From the NCBI RefSeq assembly GCF_937903345.1, contig NZ_CALCZQ010000031.1:333518-397517 (forward strand): DNA of 64,000 nucleotides. The letters run 5' to 3'. A model generated the notes under the pieces. It saw only the letters and a program-made list of their open reading frames with translations. It had not been told where the DNA came from and ran no database searches. Numbering within the stretch: position 1 is the first letter of the stretch; each line of letters starts with the position of its first letter. This document shows, piece by piece, positions 1-7,946 of this stretch. This DNA comes from an uncultured Emticicia sp. Its GTDB lineage: Bacteria > Bacteroidota > Bacteroidia > Cytophagales > Spirosomataceae. The translations under genes were made by a program, and so were the position numbers.

Positions 1-2
1 GT

Positions 3-581
3 TTGGGCGTTTTGCGTGCATGTTATGCAGCAGGAGTAAAAGTTTTTGAGTTTACGAATCGCACCGAAAATTCATACAATAATTTTGTAGAACTCGTAAA
101 AATCGCAGAAGCCGAAATGCCCGAAATGATTTTGGGTATTGGAACAATTTACGATGCGGCTACGGCTCAAAAATTTATTGATGCAGGTACAAATTTCATT
201 GTAGCTCCAGTAATGAACCCCGAAGTTGGCAAAGTTTGTCAAGCAGCAGGTATTCCGTGGATGCCGGGTGTAATGACTGTTACCGAGATTTATAATGCTC
301 GTGTGGCGGGTGCTGAATTCATCAAAATCTTCCCAGGCGATGTTTTGGGAGCAGGTTTTGTAAAAGCCCTCAAAAGCGGCCCAATGCCCGATGTACAAAT
401 TATGGTTACGGGCGGAGTTTCACCAACCGAAGAAAGTCTAAAACTATGGTTCGGAGCAGGTACAACTGCCGTAGGAATTGGCTCGCAATTAGTGCCGAAA
501 GATGTTTTAGCTGCAAAAGATTGGGCAAAAGTTACCGAAATTGTGGGTAATGCTCTGAATATTATCAAAGGATTGAAATAA
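3..581 (+). CDS. eda: KDPG/KHG aldolase, 5' end missing
   Basis: Splits 2-keto-3-deoxy-6-phosphogluconate into pyruvate and glyceraldehyde 3-phosphate, the last step of hexuronate and Entner-Doudoroff breakdown, in the cytosol. The frame is already open at the left edge, so the first residues lie outside the window; about 190 residues of a usual 205-220 are present. Visible family motifs are EFTNRTE (the catalytic Glu and phosphate-binding Arg region), FIVAPVMNP, EFIKIFPGD with the Schiff-base Lys, and VTGGVSPTEES near the C-terminus. The convergent neighbour is tagaturonate reductase, which supports a role in galacturonate/glucuronate use. A strong hairpin terminator follows. Identification of the family is firm; specificity for KDPG over related keto-acid phosphates is inferred from context. 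Confidence 0.92.
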   Translation: MGVLRACYAAGVKVFEFTNRTENSYNNFVELVKIAEAEMPEMILGIGTIYDAATAQKFIDAGTNFIVAPVMNPEVGKVCQAAGIPWMPGVMTVTEIYNARVAGAEFIKIFPGDVLGAGFVKALKSGPMPDVQIMVTGGVSPTEESLKLWFGAGTTAVGIGSQLVPKDVLAAKDWAKVTEIVGNALNIIKGLK

Positions 582-624
582 AATTTTCTATTAATCCTCC
601 AGCTAAAGTAGGAGGTAATTAATG

Positions 625-666
625 ACAAACGCTCCGAGAGAATATCTTTCGGAGCGTTTGTTTTTC
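625..666 (+). terminator. Rho-independent terminator after eda
   Basis: Two 16-nt arms (625-640 and 646-661) pair with a single G-T wobble around a 5-nt loop, followed by a run of T. It lies 44 bases after the eda stop and before the end of the convergent uxaB, so it may act in both directions. Confidence 0.85.
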
Positions 667-693
667 TATTGACTTTGGTCGTTTGACAGTTGA

Positions 694-2160
694 CTAAGCA
701 TAAACATTCAATGCTGCTACTACTTCACGTACACCGATTGCCATCATATTTGATAGATGCGTAGTGACGTTTTCTTCAAAACCTTTAAGTTTGCGAAGGT
801 CAGTTCCCCAAAGTTGCTCATTTCCCAAAACTGCATTCACTACTTCATTTGCTTTATGATTTTGCCATGTTTCATAAAAATATTTTGCCGAATCGCATTG
901 GATTGGATAAAGTTCACCTTCTTTTTCTCCGAAATACTTGCCGTTTTCTTCTTTTACAGCTTTCATAAATAAAAGATAAGCAGCAAAACCACGAGTAAAA
1001 TATTGCGGAACAGTATTGAATTCTTTGTAATAATTAAGTAATAATGGAATATTACGCATCTGCATTTTCATGGTATATTGCAGCGTGATGCTAATCCATT
1101 GGTGGTCGAGGTAAGGGTTACGGAATCTATCCAAAACATCACGGCCGTAGCGTTGAGCTACTTTTGCGTCAATTTTATATGGAATTGATGGAGCAATTTC
1201 TGACATCATCAAGTTTGTGATAAACTTCTCTGTTACGTCATCTGCCAATGCTTCCTTCACAGTCTGAAAACCAGAAAGGAATTCCATGCCACACATTAGC
1301 GTGTGTGTACCATTGAGCATACGAAGTTTAAGTTCACGGAATTGCTCAATATTATTGGCAATTTTTACACCTTCATCGGCTTGGGCAAAAGATAAAACAT
1401 CTTTTACTTTTTCGCCACCCTGAATCGCCCAAAGTCTGTATGTTTCGGCTACTAGTAAAAGTTGGTCGTCGTAGCCGAGTTTTTCTTGTAATTCAGCCAA
1501 TGCCTCACCTTTTGGTTTGCCTGGAACGATTCTATCAACTAACGAATTGCAAAATGAATTTTCTGTTGTAAGCCACTCAATAAAATTGGCTGGTAAATGA
1601 TTGAAACTGGCAACTTTCAAAACAATGTCTTTTAGCATATCGCCATTACCTACGATTAGTTCAGTTGGGATAACTACAACACCAGCTTGTTTATACTGGA
1701 ACCGCTCATATAACCACACCGTAAGTTTTGCAGGAAACGAAGCAGGTGGAGATTGACGAATACTCTCTTCTACATATTGCAAACCAACCTCAGTAGTGTT
1801 TGAAATTACAACCGAAATATTAGGGTCTTGTGCGGTTTCAAGAATCGAATTCCAGTCTGAATTAGCCGAAAGCACTCTACTAATGGACGAATTAATGATG
1901 TTTTCTTCAGTTGGCACACCTTTGTCGATACCTCTTACACAAATTGTATAAAGGTTGTCTTGCTTGGCAAAATCATCAGCACCACCCGAATCGGTTGATT
2001 TTACAACCACGATTCGTCCATTAAAAATCCCTTGCTTATTGGCTTTATCAATAAAATAGTCGCATAGTCCACGAAGTAAAACTCCCGTACCAAACTGGAG
2101 TACTCTTTCAGGTAATTGGAGTGTAGAACTGTCGGTTAGTAATTCTTTAGAGAGTTTCAT
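694..2160 (-). CDS. uxaB: Tagaturonate reductase (altronate oxidoreductase)
   Basis: NAD-dependent reduction of D-tagaturonate to D-altronate in galacturonate catabolism, cytosolic. The 488-residue protein belongs to the mannitol dehydrogenase family: an N-terminal Rossmann part opens with VLQFGTGVLLRGLCDYFID (residues about 20-40), a conserved VISNTTEVGL segment follows, then KLRMLNGTHTLMCGMEFLSG around residues 280-300 matches the helical C-terminal domain with the catalytic Lys/Asn/His region (K-x-x-x-LN-x-x-H). Length is right for UxaB (about 480). The paired KDPG aldolase lies convergently beside it. Mannonate oxidoreductase (UxuB) is the main alternative; the NTTEVG segment and compact length favour UxaB. 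No uxaA, uxaC or kdgK is visible, so the rest of the pathway must lie to the left or elsewhere. Confidence 0.88.
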   Translation of the reverse strand: MKLSKELLTDSSTLQLPERVLQFGTGVLLRGLCDYFIDKANKQGIFNGRIVVVKSTDSGGADDFAKQDNLYTICVRGIDKGVPTEENIINSSISRVLSANSDWNSILETAQDPNISVVISNTTEVGLQYVEESIRQSPPASFPAKLTVWLYERFQYKQAGVVVIPTELIVGNGDMLKDIVLKVASFNHLPANFIEWLTTENSFCNSLVDRIVPGKPKGEALAELQEKLGYDDQLLLVAETYRLWAIQGGEKVKDVLSFAQADEGVKIANNIEQFRELKLRMLNGTHTLMCGMEFLSGFQTVKEALADDVTEKFITNLMMSEIAPSIPYKIDAKVAQRYGRDVLDRFRNPYLDHQWISITLQYTMKMQMRNIPLLLNYYKEFNTVPQYFTRGFAAYLLFMKAVKEENGKYFGEKEGELYPIQCDSAKYFYETWQNHKANEVVNAVLGNEQLWGTDLRKLKGFEENVTTHLSNMMAIGVREVVAALNVYA

Positions 2161-2191
2161 TAAAAGTCAAAATATGATAGATTGAATCTAA

Positions 2192-2222
2192 CAAAAGTAG
2201 GTACTTTATTAAGTTTCATCAA
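2192..2222 (-). promoter_or_regulatory. Predicted Bacteroidota-type promoter of uxaB
   Basis: On the minus strand a TTG (-33 element, 2220-2222) is followed by 20 bases and TACTTTTG (-7 element, 2192-2199). This fits TTG/TTTG, 19-20 bp, TAnnTTTG, the known Bacteroidota sigma-ABfr consensus. It ends about 30 bases before the uxaB start codon. The remaining gap to terC (2223-2501) shows no other feature I can name. Confidence 0.65.
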
Positions 2223-2501
2223 CTAAAATTCAGTTAAATTATAATACTATTTTGTGATTTTAGATATACTTGAGGAATAATTCTACAAGAAAGCAATTGT
2301 TGAGTATATGGATTGTAAAAACAATAATATTTTAGTTGTTTTAGTGTGGATTATTTAGAAAAATAGGGAAGATTATTTGATATTCATCAAGAAATCAAAC
2401 TTGTATACTGCTTGAATTTTTCCGTTTATCATCTTTGAATTTTGCAGAAACCCCGAAAAAGGGTAATTTCGCCATACAAACAAATATAATTAAACCTCTC
2501 G

Positions 2502-3257
2502 ATGGAACAAATTTTTACAACAGCAGCTTTAACGAGCATTTTAAGTTTAACACTTTTAGAAATTGTATTGGGCGTTGATAATATAATTTTCGTTTCAATC
2601 ATTGCCTCTAAACTACCACATCTTGAACAAAAGAAAGCACGTAGTATTGGTTTAATGATGGCAATGATTATCCGTATTGCATTATTGTTTGTGTTGGGTT
2701 GGATTTTAGGGCTTCAAACTGACTTGTTTAATCTAAAGGACTTGGGTTTACCTATCGATTTAGGTTTTAGCGGTAAAGATATTATTTTATTGATTGGAGG
2801 ACTTTTCTTGCTGTACAAATCAACTTCTGAGATTCACCAAAAACTCGAAGGACACGAAGAAAATATCAGTGGAAAAAAAACTACCTCAAAATTGTCAAAA
2901 GCCATTTTTGATATTGCAATCATCAACATAGTGTTTTCAATAGACTCTATAATTACGGCCATCGGCATGACAGATAATATTATCGTGATGGCGGTTTCGG
3001 TTGTTCTTTCTACCTTTGCGATGTTGGCTTTTGCGGGAAGTGTGGGCGACTTTGTGGAGCGTCATCCAACAATTAAGATGTTGGCCTTATCGTTCTTGGT
3101 AATGATTGGTACGTTGCTCGTTGCTGAGGCATTTAAAGTTCATGTACCAAAAGGTTATGTTTACTTCTCGATGGCATTCTCGTTTTTGGTTGAAACGCTC
3201 AATATCAAAATGCGTAAAAATGCAAAACCAGTTGATTTACGTAATGATATTAAATAA
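2502..3257 (+). CDS. TerC family integral membrane protein
   Basis: Polytopic inner-membrane protein of 251 residues with about seven hydrophobic segments. It shows both family signatures: LEIVLGVDNIIFVSI in the first membrane segment (about residues 19-33) and the inverted-repeat copy IINIVFSIDSIITAIGM (about residues 145-161), each with the acidic residue that forms the presumed metal-binding site. TerC relatives have been linked to manganese export and to metalation of secreted enzymes. The old label tellurium resistance should not be assumed, since no ter operon is present. No yybP-ykoY-type riboswitch could be recognised upstream. The gene stands alone between uxaB and a palindromic repeat that separates it from plsC. 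Confidence 0.88.
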   Translation: MEQIFTTAALTSILSLTLLEIVLGVDNIIFVSIIASKLPHLEQKKARSIGLMMAMIIRIALLFVLGWILGLQTDLFNLKDLGLPIDLGFSGKDIILLIGGLFLLYKSTSEIHQKLEGHEENISGKKTTSKLSKAIFDIAIINIVFSIDSIITAIGMTDNIIVMAVSVVLSTFAMLAFAGSVGDFVERHPTIKMLALSFLVMIGTLLVAEAFKVHVPKGYVYFSMAFSFLVETLNIKMRKNAKPVDLRNDIK

Positions 3258-3264
3258 ATAAAAG

Positions 3265-3376
3265 AAGCCCTGCTGTCCCCAGAGGGAAAATGAGCGAATA
3301 AGAAATTGATTTAATTGGTTTTGGGGAAAAATTTCATGTTTTTTAGTTAAAAACCCCCGCTGGGGGCTGAGGGGGC
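3265..3376. repeat. GC-rich palindromic repeat between terC and plsC
   Basis: In an AT-rich background this gap has blocks of C and G: gccctgctgtccccagaggg at the left and a ccccc-gct-ggggg core at 3354-3366, followed by ctgaggggg. The right half, read on the minus strand, aligns closely with a segment inside the GH3 fusion gene at 9958-9990 (shared core ccagcggggg with flanking CCT and TTAA). Shorter G/C-block pieces of the same style occur at about 6293-6310 and 7924-7943. It looks like a dispersed REP-like element. It ends one base before the plsC start codon. Confidence 0.7.
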
Positions 3377-3377
3377 A

Positions 3378-4103
3378 ATGAAGATATTTTCTTGGATATA
3401 CACAGTTTGGTGTGCGTTTTGGTTTATAGTAGTTTTTTTATTGCTTTTTCCTATTGTTTTTGTTTGTTTGCAACAAGAACAATGGAAGCCAATTGCCCAT
3501 TATTGTAACCGTATTTGGGGAAAAATTTTCTTTTTCCTGATTGGTCAGCCTGTACACGTTACTTACGAAACAGCACTTGACCCAAAACGTGCCTACGTTT
3601 TTTGTGCCAATCATTTTAGTTATCTAGACATTGCGATGATGGGCGTAGTCATTAAAAACTATTTTGCGTTTATGGGCAAAAGTTCGGTCAAGAAAGTGCC
3701 GCTGTTTGGATATATGTTTACAAAACTTCATATACAAGTAGATCGAACAGCAAAAAATAGCCGAATAAAGGCATTAACTAGCTCAATAAAAGCTCTGAAA
3801 TTGGGACGAAGTATTATGATTTTTCCCGAAGGAGGTATTTTTTCGACTAATTTCCCCGAAATGATACAGCCTTTTAAAGATGGAGCGTTTTCGATGGCTA
3901 TCGAAAATCAAGTACCAATTGTACCGATTTCTCTTTTGGATAATTATAAAGTAATGCCCGAAGTATTATTCAAATGGCACAAAATGAGAGTAATCGTACA
4001 TAAACCGATTGAAACAACAGGCAAAACAAAAGCTGATATCGACGACTTGAAAAAACAAGTTTATGATGTGATTCAGCCAACACTAAATAAATTTAGAGAC
4101 TAA
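3378..4103 (+). CDS. plsC: 1-acyl-sn-glycerol-3-phosphate acyltransferase
   Basis: Acylates lysophosphatidic acid to phosphatidic acid in phospholipid synthesis at the inner face of the cytoplasmic membrane. The 241-residue protein has an N-terminal hydrophobic segment (about residues 8-30), then motif I NHFSYLD (the catalytic NHxxxxD, about residues 78-84), the acceptor-binding FPEGG (about residues 152-156) and a VPIVPISL segment (motif IV). The start ATG at 3378 follows directly on a G-rich palindromic repeat, so its translation start context is unusual. gatC follows about 90 bases downstream on the same strand. The acyltransferase family is certain; other acyl acceptors such as ornithine lipids are possible. 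Confidence 0.88.
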   Translation: MKIFSWIYTVWCAFWFIVVFLLLFPIVFVCLQQEQWKPIAHYCNRIWGKIFFFLIGQPVHVTYETALDPKRAYVFCANHFSYLDIAMMGVVIKNYFAFMGKSSVKKVPLFGYMFTKLHIQVDRTAKNSRIKALTSSIKALKLGRSIMIFPEGGIFSTNFPEMIQPFKDGAFSMAIENQVPIVPISLLDNYKVMPEVLFKWHKMRVIVHKPIETTGKTKADIDDLKKQVYDVIQPTLNKFRD

Positions 4104-4120
4104 GAAAAAATTTAGTTACT

Positions 4121-4183
4121 TAGGCACAAAGTGGCAAAGTAAAATTTACTATGTGCCTATGTGCCTTTGCTACTTTGAACCTA
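4121..4183. repeat. Imperfect inverted repeat upstream of gatC
   Basis: A 19-nt arm at 4121-4139 (taggcacaaagtggcaaag) pairs with 4165-4183 with three mismatches. It could form a hairpin between plsC and gatC, but there is no T-run at the base, so it is a weak terminator candidate. It may be a dispersed repeat. Confidence 0.5.
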
Positions 4184-4192
4184 AATAAAAAC

Positions 4193-4480
4193 ATGATAAT
4201 AGACCAAAAAACAGTTGAAAAAATGGCACATCTTTCTCGTTTAGAATTGAGCGAGCAGGAAAGTGAAAAAATGGTGGGTGATTTGTCGAAAATCTTAAAT
4301 TGGATGGATCAACTCAAAGAGCTCGACACCACCAATGTAGAGCCACTTACGCACATGAGCGAAGAAGTGAATGTTTTCCGAGAAGACATTGCTAAAAATA
4401 CTTTATCAAGGGAGAAAGGTTTGAAGAATGCTCCAAGTCAAAATGGCGAGTATTTTCAAGTACCGAAAGTGATAGAATAA
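4193..4480 (+). CDS. gatC: Asp/Glu-tRNA amidotransferase subunit C
   Basis: Small stabilising subunit of the GatCAB amidotransferase that converts misacylated Asp-tRNA(Asn) or Glu-tRNA(Gln) to the amide form. The start is placed at ATG 4193, giving 95 residues as usual for GatC; the frame stays open upstream to 4151, but the extra residues (MCLCAFATLN...) come from the inverted repeat and do not fit the family. Family features are the N-terminal VEKMAHLSRLELSEQE segment (about residues 7-22), the WMDQLKELDTTNVEPLTH stretch in the middle and a C-terminal FQVPKVIE. gatA and gatB are not in the window. A hairpin terminator follows. Confidence 0.93.
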   Translation: MIIDQKTVEKMAHLSRLELSEQESEKMVGDLSKILNWMDQLKELDTTNVEPLTHMSEEVNVFREDIAKNTLSREKGLKNAPSQNGEYFQVPKVIE

Positions 4481-4518
4481 AAGTTTACAGTCAATAGTTG
4501 GCAGTAAACAGAAATAAG

Positions 4519-4563
4519 CCTGTAAAGAATGATGTCGAATCGTTAGTCTTTACAGGTTTTTTT
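4519..4563 (+). terminator. Rho-independent terminator after gatC
   Basis: Ten-base arms 4519-4528 and 4547-4556 (cctgtaaaga / tctttacagg) followed by a run of T from 4557. It sits between gatC and the convergent unknown membrane protein. Confidence 0.8.
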
Positions 4564-4571
4564 ATTGAGAA

Positions 4572-5165
4572 TTATGCCATTTGATGCCGAGCGGCTCTTC
4601 CGAAACAAAACAAACTAATAGCCACCAAATAATGATAAACATCGGTCGGGTCGAGGATGCTATTGGGTATAAAACTCTTGTTATAGGTAGCCAAAATCAA
4701 TGCTAAAACTCCCAATATAAGCAAAGAACCAACGGTTGAACGACCTTTGATAAGTCCAAAAATACCGATAAATAAAACCAACGGAATCGCTACCAATGAT
4801 ACTAACTGTAAGACCTTTAGGTTATCAGTTAGTTGCACAATACCGAAGGCTACAAAACCTATAGTCAGCACGATATAGGTAGCATTTCGAGAAGCAGTTT
4901 TTTGCTGAACTAATAAAAATGAAGCATAAACCAAGCAAAAAGCTCCTGCTGTTCCTGCTAAATGTTGAAATAACTCTGAAACAGTTTTTGCAGGAGCATA
5001 ACCCAAAAATCGGATAACTCCGAAAAAAGCCGCTGCTGAAATCGAAAGTACGAAGGTTTGCCAAAGTAAGCGGGTATTGAATTCGAGCTTTAGGAGATAT
5101 TGGTAACATACATAAATGCCTGTGAGTGTGAGTACAGCATCAGAAAGAGCATGAGAGATTTCCAT
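4572..5165 (-). CDS. Unknown polytopic membrane protein
   Basis: A 197-residue protein I do not recognise with certainty. It is almost wholly hydrophobic, with six to seven predicted membrane segments, starting MEISHALSDAVLTLTGIYVC and ending with a basic tail (GRAARHQMA). A Ser/His/Asp set near the N-terminus (ISHALSD) and a His in the last membrane segment (TDVYHYLVA) are in the places where the CREST membrane-hydrolase superfamily (alkaline ceramidases) keeps its metal ligands, but this resemblance is only suggestive and the remaining ligands are not clear. It is transcribed towards gatC, and the ROK kinase gene lies about 120 bases upstream on the same strand. Confidence 0.7.
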   Translation of the reverse strand: MEISHALSDAVLTLTGIYVCYQYLLKLEFNTRLLWQTFVLSISAAAFFGVIRFLGYAPAKTVSELFQHLAGTAGAFCLVYASFLLVQQKTASRNATYIVLTIGFVAFGIVQLTDNLKVLQLVSLVAIPLVLFIGIFGLIKGRSTVGSLLILGVLALILATYNKSFIPNSILDPTDVYHYLVAISLFCFGRAARHQMA

Positions 5166-5288
5166 AGTTTAATTTATAGGGTTTTAGGTTGAATTTATGG
5201 AAAAAAACAATCTTATTTGTTGAGCAAAAAAAGGTTAACTATCAATCTGATAATCAACCTTTTCCTGCAGAAATTTATGTACTTAATC

Positions 5289-6200
5289 TTAGAAACACAA
5301 ACTTGCCGCTCCGAGTAAACCTGCATCGTTTCCGAGTGTGGCTTTTTTGATAACAAGCGTTTTGAGGTAATAAGGTGTTAGCCAATATTCCAGTTGCTTA
5401 CTTATAGCAGGCATGATATAATCAAACGATGCCGAAAGACCACCACCCACTAAAATGGTCGTAATATCTAAAATACGAATCATCGAAACCAAGGCATTGC
5501 CGAGCATTTCGCCAACTTCACTGAAAACTTGAAGAGCGAGTTCGTCACCTTCGGCAGCTGCCGCCACCAAACCAGTAGTCGAAATAGTGCCATCGTCAGG
5601 CAATTGCGATTTGCCTGTATAAGCTTTTCTCATTTTATTGGCCAAATCGAGCAATTCGTTTTTGCCGATATTTCTTTCTAAAACTTTACCATTTTTTGAC
5701 GGTACATGACCAGGTTCCATCGCATTTCCGCCACCACCTTTGAAAACTTGTTTGTCGATGATCGCTGCTCCACCAACACCCGTTCCGAGCGTAACCATGA
5801 TATAATCTTCTGGAATTTCTTCATCTTCTCCAAAGTAATATTCTCCAAGAGCAGCTGCATTTGCATCGTTTTCGAGAAAAAAGTCGCATTTTGGGAAACG
5901 TTCTTTCAAGTATGGTATGATTGGCATTCCATCAATTTCGGGAATTGCCGTAATTTCAACCAAAGTCGTACGACTACGGTTAATAAGCCCTGGCACACCG
6001 ATTCCGCATTTTTCTACGCTTTTATTTTCGGCCAACTGAATCGCAATTGCATCGCCCAAACGCTCTACAAAATGCCCAGACTTACGCCAACTTGCAGTAT
6101 CGTGACTATAAAAATTTGAAAGTTTACCAGTTTGAGCTTCAACAATGCCCATCTTGACGTTAGTACCGCCCACATCAATTCCTAAATATTCGGTTGCCAT
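5289..6200 (-). CDS. ROK family sugar kinase
   Basis: Probable cytosolic hexose kinase of 303 residues. The phosphate-1 motif IDVGGTNVKMGIV is at residues 8-20, ENDANAAALGE at about 113-123 carries the catalytic Asp, and GTGVGGAAI and EPGHVPSK follow. In typical ROK proteins the EPGH segment is followed by a CxCGxxGCxE zinc motif; here it reads GKVLERNIGKNELLD with no Cys, so the structural zinc site is missing. The protein otherwise has full length and a normal C-terminal VGGGLSASFDYI segment. Glucose, fructose or N-acetyl sugars are all possible substrates. On the minus strand CAAATATA at 6230-6237 reads as a perfect TATATTTG -7 element, but I see no -33 partner at the right distance. Confidence 0.85.
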   Translation of the reverse strand: MATEYLGIDVGGTNVKMGIVEAQTGKLSNFYSHDTASWRKSGHFVERLGDAIAIQLAENKSVEKCGIGVPGLINRSRTTLVEITAIPEIDGMPIIPYLKERFPKCDFFLENDANAAALGEYYFGEDEEIPEDYIMVTLGTGVGGAAIIDKQVFKGGGGNAMEPGHVPSKNGKVLERNIGKNELLDLANKMRKAYTGKSQLPDDGTISTTGLVAAAAEGDELALQVFSEVGEMLGNALVSMIRILDITTILVGGGLSASFDYIMPAISKQLEYWLTPYYLKTLVIKKATLGNDAGLLGAASLCF

Positions 6201-6312
6201 TTAGCGTAAAATTATATGTATTAAAAGGTCAAATATAAAAGTTTTTTATTTTTTTTAGAAGAATTATACTTATTTAAAAAAAGCTATTCTCATCGGGGAG
6301 GGCTGGGTCGGA

Positions 6313-7020
6313 CTAAATATCGCCACCCTGCGGACGCAAAACAATATCATCAATAACTGCGTTTTTCGACAAATTATATGCACTCCAAATAGTTTCGGCG
6401 ATGTCGGCAACGGTCATAAACCTTTCTTCTGGAATTCCAGCCCCTGCCCAACTATCGGTATAAACAGCCCCTGGCATTACCGAAGTTACTTTTACACCAT
6501 AATCCTTCATTTCTTCACGCAAAACCTTACTGAAACCCAACAAAGCAAACTTTGAAATGCTGTATGAGCCACCATTTGGATAGGCTTTTAGGCTTGCTAC
6601 TGAACACATATTAAAAATATGTCCGCCTCGTTGCTCAATCATTGCCGGAATCAACCCACGAGTGAGGTGATATGCACTATAAAGATTGGTTTCGATGAGT
6701 TGTTCTAACACGCCATCGGCCTCTTCGTGTACGTTGCCTGGGATAAAAGTGCCAGCATTATTGGTCAGCATTCCGATTGGTTGAGCCAAAGATTTAACAA
6801 ATTCGGCAAAAGCGATTGACTGAACTTTAACAGCCAAATCTGCTTTAAATACGTAACATTTTATACCATATTGTGCTTCTATTGCCTGTTTTGTTCCAGC
6901 CAAATCGGTTTCATTTCGAGCTGAAATTACGACATCAAAATCATTTTTGGCAAATTGTTCGGCAATTGCTCGACCAATTCCTCTTGTACCACCCGAAACT
7001 ACCGCTAATTTTCTACTCAT
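6313..7020 (-). CDS. Short-chain dehydrogenase/reductase (SDR)
   Basis: NAD(P)-dependent oxidoreductase of 235 residues from the ATG at 7020. The frame stays open to 7098, but the upstream part (MFRVHCSIF...) lacks family similarity, while MSRKLAVVSGGTRGIGRAIA begins exactly like a classical SDR. The cofactor motif GGTRGIG (about residues 9-15), NNAG (about 88-91) and the catalytic Ser plus YSISK (Tyr-x-x-x-Lys, about 154-158) are all present. Relatives are annotated as 3-oxoacyl-ACP reductases or sepiapterin-reductase-like enzymes; the substrate cannot be read from sequence. It is divergent from the MlaE gene with 120 bases between. Confidence 0.85.
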   Translation of the reverse strand: MSRKLAVVSGGTRGIGRAIAEQFAKNDFDVVISARNETDLAGTKQAIEAQYGIKCYVFKADLAVKVQSIAFAEFVKSLAQPIGMLTNNAGTFIPGNVHEEADGVLEQLIETNLYSAYHLTRGLIPAMIEQRGGHIFNMCSVASLKAYPNGGSYSISKFALLGFSKVLREEMKDYGVKVTSVMPGAVYTDSWAGAGIPEERFMTVADIAETIWSAYNLSKNAVIDDIVLRPQGGDI

Positions 7021-7103
7021 TGAATGAAGTAATATTTTAAATGGGTTTGCTATAATTCTCAGAAAAACCTTAAATATAGAACAATGAACCCTAAACAAAT
7101 CGT

Positions 7104-7111
7104 TATCTTTG
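7104..7111 (+). promoter_or_regulatory. Predicted -7 element upstream of mlaE-like gene
   Basis: TATCTTTG matches TAnnTTTG exactly and lies 30 bases before the ATG at 7141. There is no good TTG/TTTG at the expected 19-21 bases upstream, so only the -7 half is supported. Confidence 0.45.
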
Positions 7112-7140
7112 CAAATATCGTTAAAATTTAGCTAAAAACT

Positions 7141-7872
7141 ATGTTATCAGTAATAGGAAGATATTTAATATTTCTCGGAAAACTCTTCACTCGACGAGAA
7201 TCGTTGAAAGTATATTGGGAAAGATTTATTGACGAATGTATCGGAATCGGTGTTAGTTCGGTATTTATTGTGGCCATCGTGGCGGTTTTTATTGGGGCGG
7301 TGGTTTGCGTTCAAACCCGTGCCAACTTGGTGAGTCCAGTCATACCTGTTTATGTAGTTAGTAATATTGTGCGAGACATGACGCTACTCGAATTGTCTTC
7401 GACGTTTATGTGTGTGGTTTTGGCAGGAAAAGTTGGGTCAAATATTGCGGGTGAACTCGGTACAATGAAAATTACAGAGCAAATTGATGCCCTTGAGGTA
7501 ATGGGAATTAATTCGGCTTCTTATTTGGTTTTACCTAAATTATTGGCTGCGGTTTTCACGTTTCCTTTATTGGCAATTATTTCAGGTTTTTTGGGCATTT
7601 TTGGTGGATATTTAGCAGGCACGCTGTCGGGCATCATCACTCCCGAAGATTATGTCTATGGAATCAGGTATTCGTTTATACCTTTCAATGTTTTTATTTC
7701 TATCATCAAAGCCATTGTTTTTGGCTTTTTGATTTCTACGATTTCGGCTTTTCAAGGTTATAATACCCGTGGTGGTGCTTTGGAAGTTGGACAAGCCAGT
7801 ACTTCGGCTGTAACAAATAGCTGTATTGCGGTGCTGATTGCCGATTATCTTTTGGCAGAGCTTTTGACTTAA
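7141..7872 (+). CDS. MlaE-type lipid ABC transporter permease
   Basis: Inner-membrane permease of an MCE/Mla-type phospholipid transport system, 243 residues. Signature features are an N-terminal interface helix, several membrane segments and the central IAGELGTMKITEQIDALEVMGI coupling segment (about residues 99-120), which is the most conserved part of the MlaE family, followed by YLVLPKLLAAVFTFPLL. It is followed 74 bases later by a matching ATPase gene. A substrate-binding MCE (MlaD) gene normally follows in such operons; here the operon ends with a terminator after the ATPase, so MlaD must be encoded elsewhere. Confidence 0.9.
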   Translation: MLSVIGRYLIFLGKLFTRRESLKVYWERFIDECIGIGVSSVFIVAIVAVFIGAVVCVQTRANLVSPVIPVYVVSNIVRDMTLLELSSTFMCVVLAGKVGSNIAGELGTMKITEQIDALEVMGINSASYLVLPKLLAAVFTFPLLAIISGFLGIFGGYLAGTLSGIITPEDYVYGIRYSFIPFNVFISIIKAIVFGFLISTISAFQGYNTRGGALEVGQASTSAVTNSCIAVLIADYLLAELLT

Positions 7873-7946
7873 TGAATTTTGAATGAGTGAATGAAAGAAT
7901 TATAAAATAGTAAAACCATTTTTCTCCCCTTTTGGGGTCGGGGTTT

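Noticed and set aside
2161..2501. Manganese (yybP-ykoY) riboswitch before terC
   Set aside because: The expected conserved internal loop sequences could not be found.
2502..3257. Tellurite resistance role for the TerC-type protein
   Set aside because: No terZABDEF genes nearby; the family has general metal-related roles.
4151..4192. Upstream extension of GatC
   Set aside because: The extra residues derive from an inverted repeat and do not fit the family; ATG 4193 gives the usual length.
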